Shown: positions 22,680 to 30,473 of the stretch, piece after piece
Layout of the letters: each line of letters starts with the position of its first letter
Numbering within the stretch: the stretch's first letter is position 1
Assembly (NCBI GenBank): GCA_021740625.1
Contig: JAIOZK010000037.1
Coordinates: forward strand, 1-34,281
Length of the DNA: 34,281 nt
Direction: 5' to 3'
From: Bacteroidales bacterium
Lineage (GTDB): Bacteria; Bacteroidota; Bacteroidia; Bacteroidales; JAIOZK01
Position numbers and translations under genes: made by a program
The notes under the pieces: generated by a model
The model's database searches: none
Seen by the model: the letters and a program-made list of their open reading frames with translations, nothing else
What the model was told of the DNA's origin: nothing

Positions 22680-24017
22680 TCAGGATTTCAAAGTTATTTC
22701 GGTTATTTCGGGAAGGATGCCGATTCGGCCGGGATAACCGATAAACCCTGTACCTCGGTTGACATAGACATATTGCTCCTGATCATTGTTCTGATACAAT
22801 CCTGCCCATTGCTTATACATGTACTGAGCAGGGCTCCATTTAAAGTTGCTGGTTTCGATGCCGAATTGAAATCCATGCGTATGTCCTGACAATGTGAGGG
22901 CAATCTCAGGATACTTCCTCCTGATCACATTTTCCCAGTGAGAAGGATCATGAGAAAGCAGGATCTTCAGCGGTATGTCGCCGGTTCCGTATATTGCTTT
23001 TTCCAGGTCGCCATATTTGGGAAAACGTTCATGGGCGCCCCAGTTTTCAACGCCTATGATGGCCAGTTTTTGTCCGTCAATATCCAGTATGTCATTTTCA
23101 TTGAGCAACAGCTTCCAGCCCAGGCGGCGATACAGGGAATACATCTCTTCCAAATTCTCCTGCTTTTCTGCCGCACTGCTCCAGTTTACATAATCACCAT
23201 AATCATGGTTTCCCAGTATAGCATAAACACCATATTTTGCATGTATGTCTTTGAGGGTGCTTTCGAAATCAAAAGCTTCCCGGGTAGCAAAATTAACCAG
23301 GTCGCCCGTAAAGAAGACCAGGTCGGGATTTTCATCGTTGATAATGTTCACTACATTCTTTAAGGGATCGGCAGATGCCCAGCTTCCCAGATGCAGATCG
23401 GATATTTGTATAATTTTCAAACCATTGAAACGATCAGGCAGTTTGGACAAACGGAGGTCGACATATCTGAGTTTAAAGTCATAAACCCATTTCAGCATAC
23501 CGGCTAGGAAACCACTGAAAACAACACCGCCACTAATCAACCCCATGTTGACCAGGAATTTACTACGGGTAATTTTTGCCCCTTCATATTCGGGGGTTCT
23601 TTTTTTCTTCTGGGTTGCATAGCGATATACGTATCCCAGCAACCTGATAATATCAGCGAGGAAAAGAAACAGAACTGCAAACAACTTGGAGGCATAGGTA
23701 ATAAACACAATGCCAAACATATAGGTTCTGATACCTGCATCCCAGAACATAACGGGTTTGATGGCTGATACAATAAAGAGTACCAATATCAGGACCAGCG
23801 GCAACCAGTAAAGGAAAGTGGCAAGTATCCTTATGAATTTCCCTTGCCGAAGGATTTTTTTCTTGACAGAATTCCAGAGATAGACATCAAGTAAAAGAAG
23901 GACAACAAAGAAAGGATAACGGCTGACATCCTTTGGAAATGCTGTTTTAACAGCAAAAAATCCCAGGACAATCACCACCAGAAATAAAATTACCTGTAAT
24001 ATTTTCTTCATCTTCAA
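22680..24017 (-). CDS. membrane-bound metallophosphoesterase (YkuE/YaeI-like)
   Basis: 445 residues. The N-terminus has about four transmembrane segments (residues about 5-25, 35-50, 65-90 and 95-125). A further hydrophobic stretch near 155-175 then tethers a calcineurin-like phosphoesterase domain from about 200 to 445. All five metal-site motifs are present: IIQISDLHLGS, FFTGDLVN, AILGNHDYG, LLSHDPSHW and LTLSGHTHGFQ. Relatives hydrolyse phosphoesters at the membrane, in some cases lipid A precursors or glycerophosphodiesters; the substrate is not predictable here. The gene is monocistronic, convergent with the PLP enzyme gene and divergent from the histidine kinase gene. ATG 24017 is used; ATG 24011 is equally possible. 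Confidence 0.9.
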   Translation of the reverse strand: MKMKKILQVILFLVVIVLGFFAVKTAFPKDVSRYPFFVVLLLLDVYLWNSVKKKILRQGKFIRILATFLYWLPLVLILVLFIVSAIKPVMFWDAGIRTYMFGIVFITYASKLFAVLFLFLADIIRLLGYVYRYATQKKKRTPEYEGAKITRSKFLVNMGLISGGVVFSGFLAGMLKWVYDFKLRYVDLRLSKLPDRFNGLKIIQISDLHLGSWASADPLKNVVNIINDENPDLVFFTGDLVNFATREAFDFESTLKDIHAKYGVYAILGNHDYGDYVNWSSAAEKQENLEEMYSLYRRLGWKLLLNENDILDIDGQKLAIIGVENWGAHERFPKYGDLEKAIYGTGDIPLKILLSHDPSHWENVIRRKYPEIALTLSGHTHGFQFGIETSNFKWSPAQYMYKQWAGLYQNNDQEQYVYVNRGTGFIGYPGRIGILPEITEITLKS

Positions 24018-24331
24018 CGCTGGTACTTACAATCGCAAGCTCAATACAAATAAATGAATCCGGTTTTAAGAATATGTTGCAATCACATTAAAATTTATAT
24101 TCTTTTCACCGGATTATCAGGCATAAACGATTTGATCATAGAATTATTTTACACTGCCATTCAAAATACTTATCTTTATATAAAAATCCGAAAGCAGATT
24201 TTTTTCGTCAAAAATTGCTTACCAAAAGGTGGCATGAGGAATTGATGTATATCCGGTTTCCCGGTTAGAATATCCAGCTCCGGGAACTCTATTTACCAAC
24301 AAACAATAAAAATAAGCAGGAGAAGAATATT
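24018..24331. other. divergent intergenic region with a small leader hairpin
   Basis: This gap separates the metallophosphoesterase and histidine kinase genes. TTCCCGG (24258-24264) and CCGGGAA (24280-24286) form a 7-bp stem about 45 nt before the kinase ATG. GCAGGAG at about 24317-24323 is a good ribosome binding site. TATCTTTA near 24171 is one base off a TAnnTTTG box. No small gene is seen. Confidence 0.4.
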
Positions 24332-25879
24332 ATGCAGATCAAGAAGAAAGGTACAATTTGTTTCATCGATGCAGACCGGAAAAATGATGTGCTTATCAGG
24401 GATTTGCAGTTGCATGGGTCTTTTGAGATCATTCAGTATAATAATATACATAATATACATTTTTCAGATCAATTGAAGAAAACAGATTTGATCATTATCA
24501 ATTGCGCGATCCCGGATAATCAAATATGGGACTTTTGTCGGAAAGCCAGAAAATCAACTTCTGGCAAAAACACATCCATACTGTTGCTTGCTGATAAAAA
24601 AAACACCGAAGAAATAAGCAATGCCTTCGATGCAGGAATCACTGATTTTATTCAAAAGCCGTTTGATAAGCAGGAAATAATAAAGAAAATTGAATTGCTG
24701 ATTGATTATTCCGGCACCAGGCGTGAGCTAAAAGCAAGCAAAAAAGCCAATACAATTTTCCTGTCGAACCTCTCGCATGAGATCAGAACCCCAATGAATG
24801 GAATTATTGGGATGGTGGATATTTTAAAGCAAACAGAACTGGGTCCTGAGCAAATGGAATATTTGGACATCATTGAAGGCTCGGGCGAAAATCTCCTGAA
24901 TATTATCAACGACATTCTTGACTTCACCAATATTATTGCCGGGCACATCAGGTTTGAAAGGGTGGATTTTAACCTGCGCAAAAAAATTGATGAACTGAAC
25001 AGGCTGATGCGTTTTAAAGCAAGGGAAAGAGGCATCAGTTTTAAAGTATCTGTTTCGAAAGAGGTCCCAGAAATGCTAAGAGGTGATCCCATTCGACTGA
25101 AACAGATCCTCACCAATCTTTGCAACAACGCCATTAAGTTCACACCCAGGGGGCATGTTTCTGTCAGGGTTAAAGCCGTTGAAACTTCCGCTAAAAACAA
25201 AATAAAACTGAAGTTTGAAGTGAAAGATACCGGCATTGGTATTTCCCCGGAAGATGCCAACAAATTGCTGACATCTTTTGCGCAAATCGACTCGGGCAGT
25301 ATAAGAAAATACGGAGGCACCGGTCTTGGACTGGCCATTGCCAATCATCTCACCCAGCTTCTTGGTGGTGAATTCAGCTTTACAAGTGAGCCGGGTAAAG
25401 GATCTACCTTTTGGTTTAGCATTGCATTCGACAGCATTGCGACATCCCCGGGACAATTGTTTGATGAGGAGGATGTAGAACCCATGGTTAGTGGCCTCAA
25501 CATACTTGTTGCAGAGGATAATGCAATCAATCAGATTGTTGCAAAGATCAATTTTGAGAAATTGGGCCATAAGGTATTCATTGCAGACAATGGCAGAGAA
25601 GCAATTCAGAATTTCAGGAATAACAAAGTGGATTTTGTATTCATGGATGCAAGTATGCCAGAACTGGACGGTATTGAGGCAAGCAAGAAAATACGTGAAT
25701 ATGAAAGAGCAAAGCAGCAAGCCAGGGAAACGCCCATCATACTCATGGTCAACTCATTACAATCAAAACCTGAAAATTTTTCCGACCTGGGGATTAGCGA
25801 CTGTATCAACAAACCATTTAAAATTGTTCAACTTATTAAAATTCTGAATAAATTTGCAGCAGAAAGTGCAGCAACTTAA
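24332..25879 (+). CDS. hybrid histidine kinase: pseudo-receiver, HisKA, HATPase, receiver
   Basis: 515 residues, soluble. Residues about 7-125 are receiver-like: IDAD (acidic pair) and IQKPF (lysine) are kept, but the phospho-acceptor position reads IIIN57CAIP, with Asn where Asp is expected. HisKA follows with the phospho-accepting H149 (FLSNLSHEIRTPMNG), then HATPase with N box (RLKQILTNLCNNAIKFT), G1 (DTGIGIS), F box and G2 (GTGLGLAI). The C-terminal receiver (about 389-510) has E395/D396, acceptor D439 (VFMDASMPELDG) and K494, though the usual Thr/Ser is Val473. No transmembrane helix or sensor domain is seen, so input probably comes through the pseudo-receiver or a partner. The receiver gene 11 nt downstream is the likely phosphotransfer partner. 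Confidence 0.9.
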   Translation: MQIKKKGTICFIDADRKNDVLIRDLQLHGSFEIIQYNNIHNIHFSDQLKKTDLIIINCAIPDNQIWDFCRKARKSTSGKNTSILLLADKKNTEEISNAFDAGITDFIQKPFDKQEIIKKIELLIDYSGTRRELKASKKANTIFLSNLSHEIRTPMNGIIGMVDILKQTELGPEQMEYLDIIEGSGENLLNIINDILDFTNIIAGHIRFERVDFNLRKKIDELNRLMRFKARERGISFKVSVSKEVPEMLRGDPIRLKQILTNLCNNAIKFTPRGHVSVRVKAVETSAKNKIKLKFEVKDTGIGISPEDANKLLTSFAQIDSGSIRKYGGTGLGLAIANHLTQLLGGEFSFTSEPGKGSTFWFSIAFDSIATSPGQLFDEEDVEPMVSGLNILVAEDNAINQIVAKINFEKLGHKVFIADNGREAIQNFRNNKVDFVFMDASMPELDGIEASKKIREYERAKQQARETPIILMVNSLQSKPENFSDLGISDCINKPFKIVQLIKILNKFAAESAAT

Positions 25880-25890
25880 TAATTTAACAA

Positions 25891-26289
25891 ATGGCCAACA
25901 ACAAAAAACCAAATTATAACTGGCAGGATAAAACCATTCTTGTGGTAGAGGATACCGAAACCAGTACAAGGTATTTCGAAGCTGCTTTGATCAAAACCAA
26001 AGCCAGGCTTTTCTGGGCTTACAATGGTAAAGATGCTATCAAGATCATCCAGAGCGAAAAAAACATTGACCTGATCCTGATGGATATTCATATGCCCCTG
26101 ATGAATGGTTTTGAAGCGACAAAAGAGATCAAGAAACTGCGCGGTGATATCCCTGTTATCGTGCAAACCGCATATGTTCTTTCGGGGGAAGAGGAAAAAA
26201 GTTTTGAAGCGGGAGCCGATGCTTTCCTGAGCAAACCGATTAAATACCAGACGCTGCTGGAAACCATTGATAAGTTTCTATCCGATTAG
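25891..26289 (+). CDS. single-domain CheY-like response regulator
   Basis: 132 residues, receiver domain only. All active-site residues are present: E20/D21 (VVEDTE), acceptor D65 (LILMDIHMP), T93 (VIVQTAYV) and K115 (FLSKPIKY). No output domain, so it probably acts by protein contact or as a phosphotransfer intermediate. The start is 11 nt after the stop of the hybrid kinase, in the same operon; its 3' end is convergent with the second LruC gene and is followed by a hairpin at 26355-26384. Confidence 0.93.
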   Translation: MANNKKPNYNWQDKTILVVEDTETSTRYFEAALIKTKARLFWAYNGKDAIKIIQSEKNIDLILMDIHMPLMNGFEATKEIKKLRGDIPVIVQTAYVLSGEEEKSFEAGADAFLSKPIKYQTLLETIDKFLSD

Positions 26290-26354
26290 ATTATTTATGC
26301 TTTTGGTTTTCTTTCGCAGTATGCATCAGATTATCCTGAATAAATTTTTGCATA

Positions 26355-26384
26355 TAAAAAAGCCTGTCGCGATGCAACAGGCTT
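26355..26384 (-). terminator. Rho-independent terminator after the second LruC gene
   Basis: AAGCCTGT (26360-26367) and ACAGGCTT (26377-26384) form a perfect 8-bp stem with a 9-nt loop. On the minus strand the stem is followed by TTTT and ATATG. It starts 26 nt after the LruC stop codon. It may also limit read-through from the response regulator gene. Confidence 0.8.
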
Positions 26385-26409
26385 AAAACCATACTTGTTT
26401 TTGTATTTG

Positions 26410-28719
26410 TTAAGGAACCTGATATATGTTCGAATTGTTTCTGTATCCCGGGTTATCCTGATACCAGTCCTGGTAGGTTGTACCATTGCTTTCGGCCCAG
26501 TTCTGGAAAAAGTTGTAGGCCGAAATGACCTGTACTTTTTCTTTCGGATAATCAAAACTCTCATAGATATTGATCGCCCAGGGTAAGTTGTTTACAGTTT
26601 TGTAATATTTACCGGTATTGAGATCAGTGTCATCCTCATATGTACCGAAATAGCTGTTGTCAACCAGATCGGTCGGCGGGTAATCAGGCAAATGTACTTC
26701 TCTTCCTCTTGTCAGGTCGACGAAAATGAAAGGATTGAAATTTGGGATATCCACCTCGGAATAAGTGTATTTGTTATCCACAACATCAATATAGATATTC
26801 AATGTTTCGGGATCAACATAGGTAGCTCCGGGTGAAGTATTCACTCCGATACCGGAACCAGGATACTCCATGATATTGTATGCATTGTCATACACAATTA
26901 CAGTTGGCTTTGACTGACCATCCTCAAGCCCGCTGGCATTCAGGGTAATAATACCTTCCTGCAGATCATATCCCGTAACGGTCATATCAGCCTGGTCTAT
27001 ATTGTCATTCGGAAACTGGAAACCAAATCCATTCTCAAGGGCAGCACCGAAAGCTTTAACGGTAAATGTTCCAAAGATTTCTACTACTTTATTGTTGCTG
27101 TTAGTCACCGTTTTAAAGCGATAATCCATTACAAGGTCATTGAAATCATAATCTCCCTTACCTGGCCAGAGATCCTCGTAAGCAAGCGTACCATCACCTG
27201 ATGCCGGATAATAAATATCAAAACATCTGTCGGGATCGTTCGGGTAATCATCCACATCGTCCGTACATCCGTCTCCGTCAGTATCCGTACCACCGCCACC
27301 GTTAATCGTAATGGTAATGGTCGCAATATCGCAAAGGCTGTTCAAATCACATACCTCATAATCAATGGTGGATGTACCTGTATAATCCGCTGCTGGTGTA
27401 AAAGTTACCAGACCTGTGGTAGCGTTTACAGTAAAAACACCCTCACTGGCCGGTGGTTCCGTTCCACTGACAAAACTCACTGTTGTGGGATCCAGGGCTC
27501 CGTCGCCTGCAACATCATTGTCGAGAACATCAACGTCTACCGCTGTATTTATGGGTGTTGTTTCGCTGTCATCATTTGCTGTCGGGCCGTTTAAACTGCC
27601 GGTAATCGTTACTGTAATCGTGGCGATATCGCACATGCTATTCACATCACACATTTCATAGTCAATGGTAGAAGTTCCTGTGTAATTAGTGGCCGGAGTA
27701 AAAGTAACCAGTCCTGTTGTTCCGTTCACCGCAAAAACACCTTCGCTTGCAGGAGGTTCTGTCCCGCTGACAAAGGAAACACTAGTTGGGTCAAGCGCTC
27801 CGTCACCTGCAACATCATTGTCAAGTACGTCGATATCGACAGGCGTGTTGATGTTTGTTGTTTCACTATCATCATTTGCATTGGGACCTGCCAGGATGGT
27901 GATGGTCACGGTAGCCTCGTCGCATTCCGAAGGGGTACCATCATCACATATTTCGTAATCAAAGGAGTCTGTTCCGGTAAAACCATTATCCGGTGTATAC
28001 GTAAAAGTTCCGTCTGAATTCAATATAACAGATCCATTGGAAGGACCGGAAACCGGTGTGGTTGTGACTGTCAGGTCATCATTATCAGGATCGGAATCAT
28101 TTGTGGACACATCCCCTGAAACCGGTGTATTCATGGGTGTTGAATACGAATCATCAACTGCCACCGGGGGATCATTTGAGGATCCCTGGCAATTCATGAC
28201 CTGGGTAAACTCCGATTCGGTGAAACTGGCAATATTATTATAGTTGCCTCCTGCTTTGGCCAGTGTTTGTTGATTCTGCAAATATGTGAGGGTATATGTA
28301 ACCGTAAACACACCTGCATCTCCACCTCCAATTCCACTTATACCATCTACCTTAAAACCATCAAATGGATAAGATGGAGGACCAATATTGGGTCCATAAT
28401 CAATGGTACCATAGGTCATTCCCCCTGAAACAACATTAACACTGATATCAGAATAGGTGCCAGCATCTCCCTCAATTGAATAATGTGAAAGTTCCTTACA
28501 AGCAGGACCTGAACACCCATTATGTTCAACTGTCAACACTATCTCGTAGGTCCCATCACCATTGTCTGTAACTGACGTAATGGTGGTTGTGTAGCCCATA
28601 CCATTTGATTCTGTTATTTCACAGTTTTGTGCAAACAAAGCGCTGCTAAACCCTAACAAAAATATCAGGCTTATCAGGCTTTTAAAAATAATTCCGTTTG
28701 TTTTGATTAAGTTTTTCAT
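26410..28719 (-). CDS. LruC-domain protein with tandem cadherin-like/Ig-like repeats
   Basis: 769 residues with a signal peptide (about 1-30, SSALFAQ). Residues about 31-180 form an unrecognised beta-rich domain. Then come three cadherin-like VCBS-type repeats starting near residues 185, 278 and 381. The last two have a period of exactly 100 residues and are nearly identical. An Asp-rich calcium-type linker (DTDGDGCTDDVDDYP) at about 478-500 leads to the LruC domain (about 505-769) with the same LAYEDLWPGKGDYDFND signature as the protein at 997-2895. The gene starts 11 nt after the paired lipoprotein, the same spacing as in the first cassette. Likely a calcium-stabilised surface protein; its ligand is unknown. 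Frame starts at ATG 28719. Confidence 0.88.
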   Translation of the reverse strand: MKNLIKTNGIIFKSLISLIFLLGFSSALFAQNCEITESNGMGYTTTITSVTDNGDGTYEIVLTVEHNGCSGPACKELSHYSIEGDAGTYSDISVNVVSGGMTYGTIDYGPNIGPPSYPFDGFKVDGISGIGGGDAGVFTVTYTLTYLQNQQTLAKAGGNYNNIASFTESEFTQVMNCQGSSNDPPVAVDDSYSTPMNTPVSGDVSTNDSDPDNDDLTVTTTPVSGPSNGSVILNSDGTFTYTPDNGFTGTDSFDYEICDDGTPSECDEATVTITILAGPNANDDSETTNINTPVDIDVLDNDVAGDGALDPTSVSFVSGTEPPASEGVFAVNGTTGLVTFTPATNYTGTSTIDYEMCDVNSMCDIATITVTITGSLNGPTANDDSETTPINTAVDVDVLDNDVAGDGALDPTTVSFVSGTEPPASEGVFTVNATTGLVTFTPAADYTGTSTIDYEVCDLNSLCDIATITITINGGGGTDTDGDGCTDDVDDYPNDPDRCFDIYYPASGDGTLAYEDLWPGKGDYDFNDLVMDYRFKTVTNSNNKVVEIFGTFTVKAFGAALENGFGFQFPNDNIDQADMTVTGYDLQEGIITLNASGLEDGQSKPTVIVYDNAYNIMEYPGSGIGVNTSPGATYVDPETLNIYIDVVDNKYTYSEVDIPNFNPFIFVDLTRGREVHLPDYPPTDLVDNSYFGTYEDDTDLNTGKYYKTVNNLPWAINIYESFDYPKEKVQVISAYNFFQNWAESNGTTYQDWYQDNPGYRNNSNIYQVP

Positions 28720-28730
28720 AAGCCCGATTT

Positions 28731-29096
28731 TTAGTTAAAGTTAAAACTAATTTTATTATCTACGATTGGAACATTCCTGGTGAGACCATTGTAGGTTAAT
28801 ACAACTTCGTCTGTATAGGATGGAATCGTCAGCCTGGATGAAAATTTGTTTTCATTCATCATTGCCTTAATATAGGTGTCTCCCTGAAGGGATTTGACCT
28901 GGATTACATTCCTTTTTGTTCCCTGCACTTCAATTGCCACATTTTTCGTGGTTTTCCAATCAAAGTTTTCACCCACTTTCAGATCGTCCATTGTTGCCTG
29001 GTTTTCTTCCTCAGGACTTTCAATGGGATCAAAATCCTTCTGGCAGGCTGTTAAACCGAATGCCAGAATTGCGAGTATTAAAACTAATTTTTTCAT
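28731..29096 (-). CDS. small lipoprotein paired with LruC protein (second copy)
   Basis: 121 residues; lipobox LTAC followed by QKDF at about residue 18. After an acidic linker the FDWKTTKNV motif (compare FNWETSRNV in the first copy) leads a beta-rich domain of about 75 residues. The pairing with a LruC gene, the gene order, the 11-nt gap and the motifs all mirror 2907-3281, so the pair is a duplicated two-gene cassette. The ribosome binding site AAAGGA (29110-29105) lies inside a 10-bp inverted repeat with upstream DNA, so translation may be regulated. Function unknown; probably an outer-membrane lipoprotein acting with the LruC protein. Confidence 0.82.
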   Translation of the reverse strand: MKKLVLILAILAFGLTACQKDFDPIESPEEENQATMDDLKVGENFDWKTTKNVAIEVQGTKRNVIQVKSLQGDTYIKAMMNENKFSSRLTIPSYTDEVVLTYNGLTRNVPIVDNKISFNFN

Positions 29097-29100
29097 ATCT

Positions 29101-29182
29101 AGGTTCCTTTCTTTTCTTTTTAAGTATGTCGATTAAAATCCTACTCATCCATACCAAAAAACAATCCAACACAAAGGAACCT
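29101..29182 (-). promoter_or_regulatory. inverted repeat that would mask the ribosome binding site of the lipoprotein/LruC operon
   Basis: AGGTTCCTTT (29101-29110) and AAAGGAACCT (29173-29182) are perfect 10-bp inverted repeats 62 nt apart. In the minus-strand leader the downstream arm is the Shine-Dalgarno region AAAGGA, 8 nt before the ATG. If transcription begins upstream of 29182, pairing would hide the site. No clear promoter box was found, and the remainder of 29097-29440 shows no gene. Confidence 0.45.
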
Positions 29183-29427
29183 ATATACAACCCTGATAAA
29201 GTGTCACTTAGATATTAATTAGATATAACAATATTTCCAATTTTGGGAATTTTTATCTATTTGGTGGATTGGGGAATTCTGAATCAAAATGAATACATCC
29301 AAAAAGCCTGAAAAAATTCCCAGGAATATTTATATGAGCTAAGAAGCGGCAAGCTTGCATGGTATTATTCAATTAAAATTCACTTCAATGGGCAGAAAAC
29401 CTGAACGTCATGCAAGTATATTAATCC

Positions 29428-29454
29428 AAGCAGGCCTGGCTTATTGGCCTGCTT
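29428..29454 (-). terminator. hairpin overlapping the 3' end of the TPR lipoprotein gene
   Basis: AAGCAGGCC (29428-29436) and GGCCTGCTT (29446-29454) form a perfect 9-bp stem with a 9-nt loop that contains the stop codon (29443-29441). The minus-strand tail is only weakly T-rich, so termination is uncertain. Confidence 0.4.
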
Positions 29455-30328
29455 TTTCCCGGTAATAGGCAGCCCTTTTCTCATCATCGAAGCGTGCGTA
29501 AATATTGGCCAGGTATTGTGCATAGCTTTCCCGTGGGTTCTGGTTGTAAAGCTTTTTAAAATATTGCAGGGCTACCTTGAAATTTGCATTCACATCTTCC
29601 AGGGCTTTTAAAAGTCTGGCATATTGTGCATGTGTCTTGTTTTTTTCATATGCCTGCATCTCCCTTTTATACAAATCATTGGCGGTGTTGTAATAATATT
29701 TTGCCAGGTATTCCAACACATCTGCACGGTCATCATCCTTTTTAATGATCTTGCGGGCAAGTTCCATGGCTTCCTGGTGATTGTCGAGACCTTTATTAAT
29801 CTGAAAATATCCGGTCAGGAATTTGTCGTTTTCTTTTAATGAATCAGGCAGCATTGGCCAGAGATCATACCCCAATTGCCAGTTTTCACTTTCAACATAA
29901 GTTTTGAACAAACAGATCCGCATGTTGTCAATTTTCTGTGCCTCCGGAAATTGATTTACATATGACTCCAGCGAAATGATTTCTTTAGAAAGGTTGTCTA
30001 TTTGTTTATAAGCTTTTGCCAGATATTCAAAGATTTCAGGATCATTAAATTCGGAATATCTTGCCTGATCTAACATGCTAATGGCCTCGTCCATGTTACC
30101 AATTTCATAATAAGCTTTTCCCGCACCCAGGTATATCTCTCCCGGAATTTCCTCTCCCCTGCTATCGTAATAAGCGATCAGCTTGTTCCAGTGCGTTAAA
30201 GATGCTTGATAATCTCCTGCATTAAAAAAGTCCTTTCCCTGTTGTTTCTGCTGCACCACATTTATTTTGGGTGAACAGGCACTCAGGAACAAAACAATCA
30301 TGAATATAGCTATTCCGTATCTACTCAT
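29441..30328 (-). CDS. TPR-repeat lipoprotein
   Basis: About 295 residues from ATG 30328, the start directly before the lipoprotein signal (MSRYGIAIFMIVLFLSAC), with AAGGAAAAG about 10 nt upstream; the frame continues up to 30376 without better support. After Cys18 the protein is alpha-helical with tetratricopeptide units (GDYQASLTHWNKLIAYY, GEIYLGAGKAYYEIGNMDEA, IFEYLAKAYKQID, YAQYLANIYARFDDEKRA). TPR lipoproteins in Bacteroidota commonly act as scaffolds at the outer membrane, for example in gliding or secretion assemblies; none of those specific families could be recognised. A promoter lies at 30356-30387 and a hairpin overlaps the 3' end. Confidence 0.85.
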   Translation of the reverse strand: MSRYGIAIFMIVLFLSACSPKINVVQQKQQGKDFFNAGDYQASLTHWNKLIAYYDSRGEEIPGEIYLGAGKAYYEIGNMDEAISMLDQARYSEFNDPEIFEYLAKAYKQIDNLSKEIISLESYVNQFPEAQKIDNMRICLFKTYVESENWQLGYDLWPMLPDSLKENDKFLTGYFQINKGLDNHQEAMELARKIIKKDDDRADVLEYLAKYYYNTANDLYKREMQAYEKNKTHAQYARLLKALEDVNANFKVALQYFKKLYNQNPRESYAQYLANIYARFDDEKRAAYYREKAGQ

Positions 30329-30355
30329 TTGCTTTCTTTTCCTTAAATTTTTTTG

Positions 30356-30387
30356 CAAATGTATAAAAGAAGACAAAGCAATGTAAA
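30356..30387 (-). promoter_or_regulatory. putative promoter for the TPR lipoprotein
   Basis: On the minus strand TTTA (30387-30384), a 20-nt spacer and TACATTTG (30363-30356) fit the Bacteroidota consensus with one -33 mismatch, about 28 nt before the ATG. Confidence 0.5.
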
Positions 30388-30473
30388 AACTTCTGGTTTT
30401 CTATCGGTACAAAGCAGCAAGCAATCCCGGCACATTGACTTGTGCCAAGAAGAACAGTGTGAAAGTTAAAAAA

